This document shows positions 1-7,885 of a stretch of DNA of 64,000 nt, piece after piece. The DNA comes from Chitinophaga eiseniae (GTDB lineage Bacteria > Bacteroidota > Bacteroidia > Chitinophagales > Chitinophagaceae): NCBI RefSeq assembly GCF_900167135.1, contig NZ_FUWZ01000002.1, positions 1,638,651 to 1,702,650 on the forward strand, in the 5' to 3' direction. How positions within the stretch are numbered: position 1 is the first letter of the stretch; every line of letters starts with the position of its first letter. A program made the position numbers and the translations under genes. A model generated the notes under the pieces. That model did no database searches, was not told the origin of the DNA, and saw only the letters and a program-made list of their open reading frames with translations.

Positions 1-173
1 TGTGTTTTAAAGTTCGGGGAGGTGTTTGCCGGAAATGTAAGATGAATACAAGACCATTAGGCTGGCAAATAGGTAAAGAGTAACCAGTCAGGCGGCGAAC
101 ATCTTCCCCTTACCTTATTACTGGCAAAGAGTACTGTTACCATGCGTAACTGTTGTAGGTTTAGGTAAAATGG
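1..173 (+). ncRNA. Candidate structured RNA or 3' UTR of unknown class
   Basis: No convincing coding frame is present. Bases 16-30 can pair with 94-109 in a stem of about 15 pairs with one bulge and two G-U pairs, and the RNA would end at the intrinsic terminator at 174-200. The next gene (batC) is on the other strand, so a plus-strand transcript ending here must be a ncRNA or the tail of a gene left of the window. I compared it by eye with tmRNA, RNase P RNA, SRP RNA and tRNA signatures and found no match. The class is unknown. Confidence 0.3.
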
Positions 174-200
174 CCGGAATAATCATGTTCCGGTTTTTTT
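174..200 (+). terminator. Intrinsic terminator
   Basis: CCGGAA at 174-179 and TTCCGG at 188-193 form a stem around an 8-base loop, followed by seven T residues (194-200). It would stop plus-strand transcription entering from the left edge. Confidence 0.7.
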
Positions 201-205
201 ATGAT

Positions 206-243
206 AAAAAATCCGGCAGTATCATTGATGCTGCCGGATTTTT
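206..243. terminator. Bidirectional intrinsic terminator after batC
   Basis: The arms 206-219 and 231-243 are complementary (core ATCCGGCAG / CTGCCGGAT) and are flanked by A and T runs. The hairpin can therefore end transcripts from both strands. It lies just past the batC stop codon. Confidence 0.8.
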
Positions 244-268
244 GCTGTTTACTGCGTATATAGAAAGA

Positions 269-1060
269 TTACCAGTCTTTTTCCACAGGCACCGGTTGCC
301 CTTTCATTTTCTTGGCTTTGTCCTGCAGTTTCTTTTCTTCCTGGGATAATGCCTGTAACAGCCTTTCAGCTTCCTGTTTATTCATTTTGCTGGGCTGTGG
401 CTCTGGTTTCTGCTGGTCCTGCTGGTCTTTGTCTTTGTTCTGATCTTTGTTCTGATCTTTGTTTTTGTCTTTGTCCTGCTGGTCTTTATGCTGGTCTTTT
501 TTGTCTTTATCCTGCTGGTCCTTGTTCTGGTCCTTATTCTGGTCTTTGTTCTTGTCCTTGTTCTTGTCTTTGTTTTTATCCTTATTGTCTTTATTGTCTT
601 TGTTGTCCTGCTGTTGTTTTTTCAGCATAGCCTGCGCGTAAGCGAGGTTATAGCGGGCATCTTCATCGGCGGGATTGATTTTCAGGGCCTGCTTGTAGGA
701 TTTAATGCTTTCTTCCCACTTTTTGGCCTCCATAAAAGTGTTGCCGATGTTGTAATCCGCCTCCGCTTTCATCCGGCTGTTATCGGCTGTTTTCAGGCTG
801 TTGGCATATTGGGTACGGGCGTCGTCATATCTTTTTTGCTGATAGAGGGAGTTGCCCAGGTTATAGCTGCCTACGGCTGATTGTGCATTTTGTTCGAGGG
901 CTTTTTTATAGTTGGCCTCTGCGTCGCTGAACAGCTGCTTCTGATACAGTTCATTGCCTTTGCGGATAAACTTGTTGGTGCCGTTCTGCGCCAGCGTGGT
1001 AAAGCCGGTAAGCAGTAATGCAGCCATAAAGCAACCCTGTTTTATAAAAGTAATGTTCAT
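269..1060 (-). CDS. batC: BatC-like TPR protein with Lys/Asp/Asn/Gln-rich tail
   Basis: This 263-residue protein has an N-terminal signal peptide (about residues 1-25), three to four TPR repeats (about 28-148), a very low-complexity K/D/N/Q-rich tract (about 149-218) and a short charged C-terminus. TPR plus charged tail next to a membrane VWA protein fits BatC of the Bacteroidota aerotolerance (Bat) operon, where TPR and VWA proteins are thought to form a periplasmic or inner-membrane complex. It starts 12 bases after the batB stop codon, so the two are probably cotranscribed. The usual batA, batD and moxR neighbours are not seen. The exact function of the family is not settled. Confidence 0.75.
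   Translation of the reverse strand: MNITFIKQGCFMAALLLTGFTTLAQNGTNKFIRKGNELYQKQLFSDAEANYKKALEQNAQSAVGSYNLGNSLYQQKRYDDARTQYANSLKTADNSRMKAEADYNIGNTFMEAKKWEESIKSYKQALKINPADEDARYNLAYAQAMLKKQQQDNKDNKDNKDKNKDKNKDKNKDQNKDQNKDQQDKDKKDQHKDQQDKDKNKDQNKDQNKDKDQQDQQKPEPQPSKMNKQEAERLLQALSQEEKKLQDKAKKMKGQPVPVEKDW
415..612 (-). repeat. Short-period coding repeat in batC
   Basis: Tandem hexa- to nonanucleotide units encode variations of the peptide NKDQ/NKDK. This is a slippage-prone stretch inside batC that could vary in length between strains while staying in frame. Confidence 0.75.
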
Positions 1061-1072
1061 GATCTGTTGGAA

Positions 1073-2095
1073 TTAAGCTACGGTAGTTTCCCGGGGCTCG
1101 CGCGGGAGGCGTACTTCCGGTATGAAAAATTCAATCAGCAGTAACGCCAGGCAGATGCCCAGGAAATATTGAAAATAGCTGTTATAGTCTGTGAATACAT
1201 TTTCGCCGAATTCTTTCTGCTCCATGCTGTCGATCTTGCTGACCAGTGTATTCACCACATCGTCTGTATTGTTGTCCAGGTGTTGATAGATGCCTTTTCC
1301 TGCTGCGGCGATTCCTTTGAGCTCATTTTCATTGAGTTTGGAAATCACGGTATTACCTTCCCTGTCTTTTTTATAGCCGCCTGTTTCCGGGTCCGGAAGC
1401 GGGGAGCCGGCCACGGAACCGATACCGATGGTATTGGTAACCACGCCGTTATCGAAAGCGGTCCGGGTTTTTTGCAAGGCTGTTTCGTCATGGTCTTCCC
1501 CGTCGGAGATGACTACCAGCGCTTTATGTTTACGTTCTTTTTTGTTGAAGGCTTCGTCGGACACCTGGATGGCTTGCCCGATGGCGGTGCCCTGTGTGGG
1601 GATCATCTCCGGGGAGACGGTGCTCAGGTACATTTTGGCGGCGGAATAATCGATGGTGAGCGGCATCTGGAGGTACGCATTGCCGGCAAACACCACAAGG
1701 CCAACGCGGTCGTTGTCCAGTTTGTCCATCAGCTTGCTGATAAGCTGCTTGGCGCGGGTGAGCCTGTCGGGCTGGATGTCGTTGGCCAGCATACTTTTAC
1801 TCACATCGAGCGCTATCACCACGTCCACGCCTTTCCGGGTGATTTTCTCCATGCGGCTGCCCTTTTGCAGGTTGGCAAGTCCCAGTACTCCGAAGAAAAA
1901 GGCCAGAAAAATCAGAAGGAATTTGAATACAAACAGTTTACGGGAATAACCGGCGAACAGTTTTTCCACGAGGGCTGGGTCGCCGATACGGCGTATGGAG
2001 CGGCGTTTCCACCAGGATACCCCCAGGAAAGCCAGCTGCAATACCAGTAACAACGTCAGTGCCCATAAATATTCACTATGCTGAAAACGTAACAT
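1073..2095 (-). CDS. batB: BatB-like von Willebrand factor A membrane protein
   Basis: The protein has 340 residues from the chosen ATG at 2095. It has two N-terminal membrane segments (about residues 7-25 and 50-70), a periplasmic VWA domain with a MIDAS motif (DVSKS near residue 90) and a C-terminal membrane helix, the usual BatA/BatB layout. A TAnnTTTG promoter at 2132-2139 lies inside the longer frame opening at 2152, which argues for the shorter start. VWA proteins of this family bind a divalent metal through the DxSxS motif and mediate protein contacts. It precedes batC by 12 bases. Separating BatA from BatB on sequence alone is uncertain. Confidence 0.8.
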   Translation of the reverse strand: MLRFQHSEYLWALTLLLVLQLAFLGVSWWKRRSIRRIGDPALVEKLFAGYSRKLFVFKFLLIFLAFFFGVLGLANLQKGSRMEKITRKGVDVVIALDVSKSMLANDIQPDRLTRAKQLISKLMDKLDNDRVGLVVFAGNAYLQMPLTIDYSAAKMYLSTVSPEMIPTQGTAIGQAIQVSDEAFNKKERKHKALVVISDGEDHDETALQKTRTAFDNGVVTNTIGIGSVAGSPLPDPETGGYKKDREGNTVISKLNENELKGIAAAGKGIYQHLDNNTDDVVNTLVSKIDSMEQKEFGENVFTDYNSYFQYFLGICLALLLIEFFIPEVRLPREPRETTVA

Positions 2096-2131
2096 ATGCA
2101 GTTTTAAGATCGCTTGCGGTTGGCAAGATCT

Positions 2132-2139
2132 CAAAAATA
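2132..2139 (-). promoter_or_regulatory. Putative -7 promoter element of batB
   Basis: On the minus strand this reads TATTTTTG, matching the Bacteroidota TAnnTTTG -7 consensus. It lies about 37 bases upstream of the batB ATG. No clear -33 TTG was found. Confidence 0.4.
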
Positions 2140-2170
2140 ATTTTTTTGTCACGTATTACAAGAGCGGAAA

Positions 2171-2205
2171 GAGGGGTTTAGGTTTTTTTTAACCAAATAC
2201 CCCTC
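2171..2205 (-). terminator. Hairpin after the class D beta-lactamase
   Basis: GAGGGG at 2171-2176 pairs with CCCCTC at 2200-2205 and GGTT/AACC pair further in. The loop holds a T run, but only three T residues follow the stem on the minus strand, so it is at best a weak terminator for the lactamase gene. Confidence 0.45.
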
Positions 2206-2212
2206 ATTAGTA

Positions 2213-3016
2213 TTACATTTCTCCTTTGAAATAGCCGGCCTCGGTGAGGATATTCCGGAGAATCGCCATCCGGTTTTTGACCATCTCAAAGTTGGGGTCT
2301 TCTGTTTCTATATTCAGGACAAAGAAGGAGGGGTGCCTGTTTTCTTCCACCCAGCCTACGATCCAGCCAATTTGTTTGGCGCCGGTGGTGCCCCAGCCGG
2401 TTTTATAGGAAAGTTCGTATTTAGGGGTTTTCTCCATCAGCATTACGTCACGCACCATTTGCATATTGGTTTTGGCGAAGGGCAACTGGTCGAAATACAG
2501 TTTTTTAACAAAGCCCAGTTCTTCGTCTGCGGAAATCTGTAAGGAGTTGTCCAGCCAGAAAGTATCCACACGGCTCATTTTCATGTTGCCGTATTTAACG
2601 GAGTCCAGCCATTGCTGCATATTGGTTTTGCCAATGCGGCGGGCTACTTCCTGGAAGTAAGGAACAGCAGATACTTTAAACGCCTGCTGCATGCTCAGGT
2701 CCTGGTTCCATGCCGGGTATTTGCGGGTAACGCCGTCCCAGGGGATGACCATGCCGGTGTCGGTGATCACACCGGTCTGCAGGCCCACCAGTGAATTGAA
2801 GATCTTGAAGGTGGAAGCCGGCAGGAAACGTTCTTTGGCGCGGTCCAGGTTATACACCTTGAATGTACCCTGTGCGTTGTTGAATAACATAAAAGTGCCT
2901 TCCACCTTGTATTCGGTGAAATATTTCTCCCAGCCTTTTTCCTCCTTAACATTGTTCGGTGCGCAGGCGGCCATGAAAAGGCACAGTGCTAATAACATCC
3001 AGCCAAATCGTTTCAT
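2213..3016 (-). CDS. Class D (OXA-type) beta-lactamase, predicted lipoprotein
   Basis: The 267-residue protein has a lipoprotein signal with lipobox Cys18. It carries the class D serine beta-lactamase signatures: STFK at 68-71 (catalytic Ser68 and the Lys that is normally carboxylated), SAV at 116-118, YGN at 142-144 and KTGW at 205-208. All catalytic motifs are intact, so an active periplasmic, membrane-anchored enzyme is likely. Substrate range cannot be read from sequence. Nothing around it suggests a mobile element, so it looks like a resident chromosomal OXA-like gene. A penicillin-sensing relative (BlaR sensor type) is less likely because there is no attached membrane sensor region. Confidence 0.9.
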   Translation of the reverse strand: MKRFGWMLLALCLFMAACAPNNVKEEKGWEKYFTEYKVEGTFMLFNNAQGTFKVYNLDRAKERFLPASTFKIFNSLVGLQTGVITDTGMVIPWDGVTRKYPAWNQDLSMQQAFKVSAVPYFQEVARRIGKTNMQQWLDSVKYGNMKMSRVDTFWLDNSLQISADEELGFVKKLYFDQLPFAKTNMQMVRDVMLMEKTPKYELSYKTGWGTTGAKQIGWIVGWVEENRHPSFFVLNIETEDPNFEMVKNRMAILRNILTEAGYFKGEM

Positions 3017-3049
3017 CAGTATTAAGATTTAGTAAATAATCAGGTGCGA

Positions 3050-3157
3050 AATTACGAATTACGGATTATGAATTACGAATTAGGGGTCCGATTGTATAAA
3101 AGACACCTTACGATATTTAAAATATTGTAAAACAGTCAATTATAAAACCGGACCCCT
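3050..3157. repeat. Intergenic direct and inverted repeat element
   Basis: AATTACGAATTA occurs at 3050-3061 and 3071-3082, 21 bases apart. The 9-bp arms AGGGGTCCG (3082-3090) and CGGACCCCT (3149-3157) form an inverted repeat with a 58-base spacer. It has no T run, so it does not look like an intrinsic terminator of kbl. Confidence 0.55.
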
Positions 3158-3180
3158 GATTTGCAATTCGTGGTCTCTGA

Positions 3181-4368
3181 TTATTTAATCACGCCCAGTT
3201 CCTTACCTACTTTGGTGAAGGCGGCGATAGCTTTATCGAGATGTGCCTGTTCGTGGGCGGCACTAAGCTGCACACGGATACGGGCCTGGCCTTTGGCTAC
3301 TACCGGGAAGAAGAAGCCGATCACGTAGATGCCTTCCGCCAGCAGTTTCTCCGCCATTTGCTGGCTTAGCACGGCGTCGTACAGCATCACCGGTACAATC
3401 GGGTGATCGCCGGGTTTGATATCGAAGCCGGCGGCTGTCATTTTTGTGCGGAAATACCGGGTATTGTATTCCAGTTTGTCGCGCAGTTCGGTGGTTTCGC
3501 TCAGCATATCGAGTACGGCGATAGAAGCGCCTACGATGCTGGGTGCCACAGAGTTGGAGAACAGGTATGGACGGCTGCGCTGGCGCAGGATGTCGATCAC
3601 TTCTTTCGGACCGCTGGTGAAGCCGCCGGAAGCGCCGCCCAGCGCTTTACCCAGGGTACCGGTGATAATGTCTACCCGGCCCATAACGTTGCAGTATTCG
3701 TGGGTGCCACGGCCTGTTTTACCAAGAAAACCGGAAGAATGGCTTTCGTCGGACATCACGATGGCGTCGTACTTGTCCGCCAGGTCGCAGATCTTGTCCA
3801 GCTGGGCGATAGTACCATCCATGCTGAAAGAACCGTCTGTTACGATAATACGGCTGCGGCAGTCCTGGGCCTCTTTCAGTTTGGCTTCCAGGTCAGCCAT
3901 ATCGTTATGTTCATAACGGAAACGTTTGGCTTTGCACAAACGCACACCGTCGATGATAGAAGCGTGGTTCAGGGCGTCGGAAATAATGGCGTCCTGTTCG
4001 CCGAACAGTGGCTCAAATACGCCACCATTGGCGTCGAAAGCGGCTACGTACAGGATGGTATCTTCCGTGCCAAGGAATTTGGAAATTTTTTCTTCCAGCT
4101 CCCGGTGGATGTCCTGGGTGCCACAGATGAAGCGGACGCTGCTCATACCGTAACCATGTGTGTCGATCGCGTCTTTCGCCGCTTTCACCACCGCAGGATG
4201 AGAGGACAGCCCCAGATAGTTATTGGCGCAAAAATTTATGACCGTCTTACCGCCAACCTGTATTTCAGCTCCCTGCTCGGATGTAATGATACGCTCTCTC
4301 TTATACAGACCGGCTTTGTTGATTTCCTCCAGTTCTTCCCGTAAGCGGGATGTAAACTTCTTATTCAT
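3181..4368 (-). CDS. kbl: Glycine C-acetyltransferase (2-amino-3-ketobutyrate CoA ligase)
   Basis: This 395-residue fold-type I PLP enzyme of the alpha-oxoamine synthase family matches the usual Kbl length. The PLP lysine is Lys241 in GTLGKALGG, and SDESHSSG near 208-215 supplies the cofactor-contacting Asp and His. It cleaves 2-amino-3-ketobutyrate, the product of threonine dehydrogenase, with CoA to glycine and acetyl-CoA in the cytoplasm. The tdh partner is not in the window. The gene has its own TAnnTTTG promoter at 4401-4408. Other alpha-oxoamine synthases (BioF, serine palmitoyltransferase) are possible but the whole-protein match favours Kbl. Confidence 0.92.
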   Translation of the reverse strand: MNKKFTSRLREELEEINKAGLYKRERIITSEQGAEIQVGGKTVINFCANNYLGLSSHPAVVKAAKDAIDTHGYGMSSVRFICGTQDIHRELEEKISKFLGTEDTILYVAAFDANGGVFEPLFGEQDAIISDALNHASIIDGVRLCKAKRFRYEHNDMADLEAKLKEAQDCRSRIIVTDGSFSMDGTIAQLDKICDLADKYDAIVMSDESHSSGFLGKTGRGTHEYCNVMGRVDIITGTLGKALGGASGGFTSGPKEVIDILRQRSRPYLFSNSVAPSIVGASIAVLDMLSETTELRDKLEYNTRYFRTKMTAAGFDIKPGDHPIVPVMLYDAVLSQQMAEKLLAEGIYVIGFFFPVVAKGQARIRVQLSAAHEQAHLDKAIAAFTKVGKELGVIK

Positions 4369-4752
4369 AGTAAGTACAATATTTAATTATAACGCTTTTG
4401 CAAAGTTACAGGCAATAAAAGTATTACGAATCTCTGTCGCATCCACAGTTAACGGCGAGGAGGGTAAAAAGTTTGACTAAGGTGTAACATTTAACGGCAG
4501 CACTCCGTCATAATACTATCACGATTAAAGATGCCATGTAGTGGAAAACTGTGAATTTGACCTGAGAAAGAAAGATACAAAAATAATGTGCTGGATAATA
4601 GGTTGATGATCAGTTTTATATAAACTGTTCCTGCTGTGCAAACCGGAAAAAGCGGTGTGGGCTGATTATTTAGGTGTGGGTAAGCGGATAGTGACCATGA
4701 TAGGTATTAAAGTAAAAGTCGGAACTTAGCACTAAAATCCCGCACCACCGGA
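4369..4752. promoter_or_regulatory. Divergent intergenic region kbl / ECF sigma factor
   Basis: This 384-base spacer separates two divergently transcribed genes. The kbl-side promoter at 4401-4408 is the only element I recognise. The sigma-factor side shows no TAnnTTTG match close to the start, which would fit an alternative-sigma promoter but does not prove one. Confidence 0.4.
4401..4408 (-). promoter_or_regulatory. Putative -7 promoter element of kbl
   Basis: On the minus strand this reads TAACTTTG, a perfect TAnnTTTG element, 33 bases upstream of the kbl ATG. Confidence 0.6.
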
Positions 4753-5238
4753 ATGACGGAAAAGGAGTACAATAAATGTGTGGATCTGTATTCGGACAAT
4801 ATATTCCGCTTTATTATTAAAAACCTGGACCACGCGGAAGATGCCAGGGACGTAGTACAGAACGCATTCGAAATATTGTGGAAGCACTGCCAGGACGTGC
4901 CTTTTGAAAAGGCAAAATCGTACCTGTTTACAGTGGCGTACCATAATATGATCGATCATGTACGTAAGACAAAGCGGGTGACGCTGGTAGACGAGTTCAA
5001 GGACGAAATGAAAGTGGCAGATCATAAGATCAATAATGCCAAAGAGGTGATTGCCAAGGCGTTGGCTAATCTGAGTGAGGTACAAAGATCACTGGTTTTG
5101 CTGAAAGATTATGAAGGTTACAGCTATGAGGAAATAGGCGAAATCATGCAGCTCAACCCCTCCCAGGTAAAGGTTTACCTCCATCGGGCCAGGATACATT
5201 TAAAAAATTATCTTGTAAAGATGGAAAACGTGATATAA
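4753..5238 (+). CDS. ECF-type RNA polymerase sigma factor
   Basis: This 161-residue protein has sigma region 2 (about 15-80, with DARDVVQNAFEILWK) and region 4 (about 100-155, ending in a helix-turn-helix around YSYEEIGEIMQLNPSQVKV). It lacks regions 1 and 3, as expected for an extracytoplasmic function sigma factor. The next gene downstream encodes a membrane anti-sigma-like protein, followed by an outer-membrane barrel and a small lipoprotein, so the set is probably an autoregulated envelope-response operon. The inducing signal is unknown. Confidence 0.9.
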   Translation: MTEKEYNKCVDLYSDNIFRFIIKNLDHAEDARDVVQNAFEILWKHCQDVPFEKAKSYLFTVAYHNMIDHVRKTKRVTLVDEFKDEMKVADHKINNAKEVIAKALANLSEVQRSLVLLKDYEGYSYEEIGEIMQLNPSQVKVYLHRARIHLKNYLVKMENVI

Positions 5239-5277
5239 ATATTTATAATTGTTAATAGGTTAATAACAAACAATTTC

Positions 5278-6387
5278 TTGGCTGTAGAGATCGACATATC
5301 GAATTACGAATCTTACCTGCTCAGTTATGTGGACAACGAACTGAACGACGCGGAGCAAGCCGCGCTGGAACAGTTTCTGCAACAACATCCTCATATACGG
5401 GCGGAGTTGGAACTGCTGAAAGGCGCCTGTGTGGTGCCGGACGAACAGGTCGTATTTGAGCAGAAAGCAGCCTTGTACCGTCAGTCTCCCGCCGCCTCCG
5501 CCGATGCCTATGAATCGATGATGCTGAGCTATGTGGACGGAGAACTGCCTGCCGAAGAAACGGCGCGCCTGAAATCCTGGCTGAAGGAGCATCCGGAAGC
5601 GCAGAAGGAAATGGCGCTGCTGCAGGTAGTGAAACTGGAGCCGGATACCACGGTTGTATTCGCCAACAAAGCCAGCCTGTACCGCACCTCCCGTAAGACT
5701 ATCAGCATGACGCCTTACTGGTGGGGCGCCACCGCCGCTGCTGTACTGACAGGGCTGCTGATCTGGTTGTTGCCCCCCGGTGACCGCCATAACCGTCAGC
5801 CTATCGCCGGCACAGTGACGAAGGAAGCAATGGCCCCGCCCGCTGCTCAACCGGAAACGACAACGGTTCCTGCTCCGGCACCGGAGAAAACGGGAACACC
5901 CGCTGCCTTCCCTGCAGAAGCGCCCCGTCCGGAAGTAGCGCATATGCCAGCCGGCCGCACCGCCTCCCGTAAAAAGGAAACAGCTCCGGCAAAAGTTACC
6001 CCGGTTACACCTGCCCCTCAACAACCGCAAAATAATAACACCGTAGCGTCAACGACTGTAGCCGCCGCCGATGTACCGGTCATTTCCACGCTGCCTTCTC
6101 CGCGTAATACGTCGGATGAAGTGGTGGAAAAACACCTGCAGCAAAACACAACGCTGGCGGCAGCTGCTCCGGCAGATAATACCCCGGCTGCAGGTCCCGC
6201 TAAGGAAACTGTTATCGCAGCCAATATGCCGGCCATGCCTGCCAAGGCATCCAGCCCTGTGGCGGCCGCTCCGGCCCCTGCTGCCGTGAAAGGGGAGCTG
6301 ATCCTGTCTGTCAGCGGAAGTGACAGCCGCATCCTGGACAAGGTCACCAACGTCGCTAAATTTTTCTCCCGTAAAAGGAATAAATAA
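5278..6387 (+). CDS. Membrane anti-sigma factor with duplicated N-terminal domain
   Basis: The 369-residue protein starts at a TTG; no ATG fits, since the frame opens only at 5239 after a stop. Residues 10-68 and 78-136 are two copies of one domain, each opening with YES(Y/M)(L/M)LSYVD(N/G)EL. This resembles the helical ASD fold of zinc-finger-like anti-sigma factors without the zinc-binding Cys/His set. A single membrane helix follows (about 146-165), then a long Pro/Ala/Thr-rich periplasmic stretch. It lies 39 bases after the ECF sigma gene and presumably holds that sigma factor at the membrane. It is 2 bases before the beta-barrel gene, so translational coupling is likely. Confidence 0.75.
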   Translation: MAVEIDISNYESYLLSYVDNELNDAEQAALEQFLQQHPHIRAELELLKGACVVPDEQVVFEQKAALYRQSPAASADAYESMMLSYVDGELPAEETARLKSWLKEHPEAQKEMALLQVVKLEPDTTVVFANKASLYRTSRKTISMTPYWWGATAAAVLTGLLIWLLPPGDRHNRQPIAGTVTKEAMAPPAAQPETTTVPAPAPEKTGTPAAFPAEAPRPEVAHMPAGRTASRKKETAPAKVTPVTPAPQQPQNNNTVASTTVAAADVPVISTLPSPRNTSDEVVEKHLQQNTTLAAAAPADNTPAAGPAKETVIAANMPAMPAKASSPVAAAPAPAAVKGELILSVSGSDSRILDKVTNVAKFFSRKRNK

Positions 6388-6389
6388 TT

Positions 6390-7355
6390 ATGAAGCATAA
6401 AGTTTTACTCTGTTTAATATTGGTATTGTGTATGGGATGGGCGCAGGGGCAAAACGTTGACACCAGCCATCAGGCCAATATTGCTGCAACACCTGCGGCC
6501 GCTCCGGTTCCGGACACCTTCTGGATAAAAGGGCTGATCCTGATCAAAGGGAAGAACGAAAAAGGACGCAATACCTATAAAGTATACAGCGATACCGCCT
6601 ATGCACGGGCCCGGCTGAAGAAAAACCTGCACACAAGATGGTTTGTCTTCGATATCGGATTTAATAATTACATCGACAGAAGCGAATACGGCGGTGCCAG
6701 CTACATCGCTTATTATCCCAATACCAGCGGCTTCTATAACGGCGCCATGCCCGCTGCCAGGGCCTATGACTACTCTGCGGTCGGACTCTCCACCTTTGCA
6801 CCCAGGGAAGGAAGCGAACCATTAACACCGGCAGAATTTAAACTTGTCACCGGAAAATCGATCAATTTTAATATCTGGTTATTTCAACAACGGCTTAATA
6901 TAACAAAACACAAACTTAACTTGTTATATGCTTTGGGATTGGAAATGAACAATTTCAGGTATGCCCGGAATATTACTTACCAGCCGGGTTATGCCACGAG
7001 AATAATCAGGGATACAGTAGAATTTTCAAAAAATAAGCTGTTTGCTGAATATATCTCCATCCCGGTGATGCTAAACTTTAATTCTAACCCGGCCCGCCCT
7101 AATCGCGCGTTTCAGGCGAGTTTTGGCGTCTCTGGAGGTTACCTGATCAAATCCAGGACCAAACAGATTAGTGAGGAGAGAGGAAAAGTGAGGAAGACCG
7201 ATGATTTCAACCTTAACAAATGGCGTTTCGGACTTACCAGCGAATTGGGCTACGGCCCGGTGAAGCTGTACGGTAACTTCGCCCTTACGCCTTTGCATGA
7301 CTACGGTTTGCAGCAGTATCCGTTTTCTGTTGGGTTGCGGTTAAACGGTTTCTAA
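6390..7355 (+). CDS. Outer membrane beta-barrel protein, unknown function
   Basis: The 321-residue protein has a signal peptide (about residues 1-21). Its alternating hydrophobic and aromatic segments, ending in a strand with a near-terminal Phe (GLRLNGF), are typical of an outer-membrane beta barrel of the PorT/OmpW-like size class. It directly follows the anti-sigma gene and is probably part of the same regulon. I do not recognise a substrate or partner. Confidence 0.65.
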   Translation: MKHKVLLCLILVLCMGWAQGQNVDTSHQANIAATPAAAPVPDTFWIKGLILIKGKNEKGRNTYKVYSDTAYARARLKKNLHTRWFVFDIGFNNYIDRSEYGGASYIAYYPNTSGFYNGAMPAARAYDYSAVGLSTFAPREGSEPLTPAEFKLVTGKSINFNIWLFQQRLNITKHKLNLLYALGLEMNNFRYARNITYQPGYATRIIRDTVEFSKNKLFAEYISIPVMLNFNSNPARPNRAFQASFGVSGGYLIKSRTKQISEERGKVRKTDDFNLNKWRFGLTSELGYGPVKLYGNFALTPLHDYGLQQYPFSVGLRLNGF

Positions 7356-7383
7356 ATTTTTTGACCTGACCAAAATTCTATCT

Positions 7384-7716
7384 ATGCGTTCTTTTGTCGC
7401 CCTGCTGGCGTGCATTGGTTGTATTGCGTGGGTGCATTCCTGTGATAAACGTCTACTAGGTGTGAATGTATCGGGAATTTCCGGCGCAGACCGGCAGCTC
7501 CCCGTAGATGTTCCTTCTTTCAGCAACATTCCCGTAGCCGCTCCGCAGAAAGCCGTGACCGCTTCCGTAAAGCGGACGCCCGCCGTTCATAAACCGGCCA
7601 CACGAGCAACGACAGCCAAAAAGCACTATGCTGCCGTCGTTCAGGCGGATTCCCTGTGGAACAGCCTCGTGCTGGGAAAGCGGGCCGCCTTCTTGATGAA
7701 TAACTTAACTCCCTGA
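7384..7716 (+). CDS. Small predicted lipoprotein, unknown function
   Basis: This 110-residue protein begins with a hydrophobic signal sequence ending at WVHSC, giving a possible lipobox Cys at residue 20. The rest is Ala/Thr/Lys-rich with no domain I recognise. It starts 28 bases after the barrel gene and likely closes the sigma-factor operon. Codon use resembles the neighbours. The function is unknown. Confidence 0.55.
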   Translation: MRSFVALLACIGCIAWVHSCDKRLLGVNVSGISGADRQLPVDVPSFSNIPVAAPQKAVTASVKRTPAVHKPATRATTAKKHYAAVVQADSLWNSLVLGKRAAFLMNNLTP

Positions 7717-7843
7717 TAACCAAATGAATAATTAGATTTGTTGCCTTGTTGCCCCTGCCGGTTTTCAATCGGTTGAAGCTTGTCTTGTGTTACCACTCAT
7801 AGAATTATCCGCTGCCAAACTGCTGTAATTTTTCCCCTTCCGT

Positions 7844-7851
7844 TATATTTG
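7844..7851 (+). promoter_or_regulatory. Putative -7 promoter element of the M16 peptidase gene
   Basis: TATATTTG matches TAnnTTTG and lies 34 bases before the ATG at 7886. Confidence 0.5.
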
Positions 7852-7885
7852 GAGACTATTTTCAAACCAACCTTAACAGATTTCT

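Noticed and set aside
488..880. Hydrophobic 130-codon frame on the plus strand opposite batC
   Set aside because: It arises from translating the low-complexity Lys/Asp tract of batC backwards, giving Leu/Val/Phe repeats.
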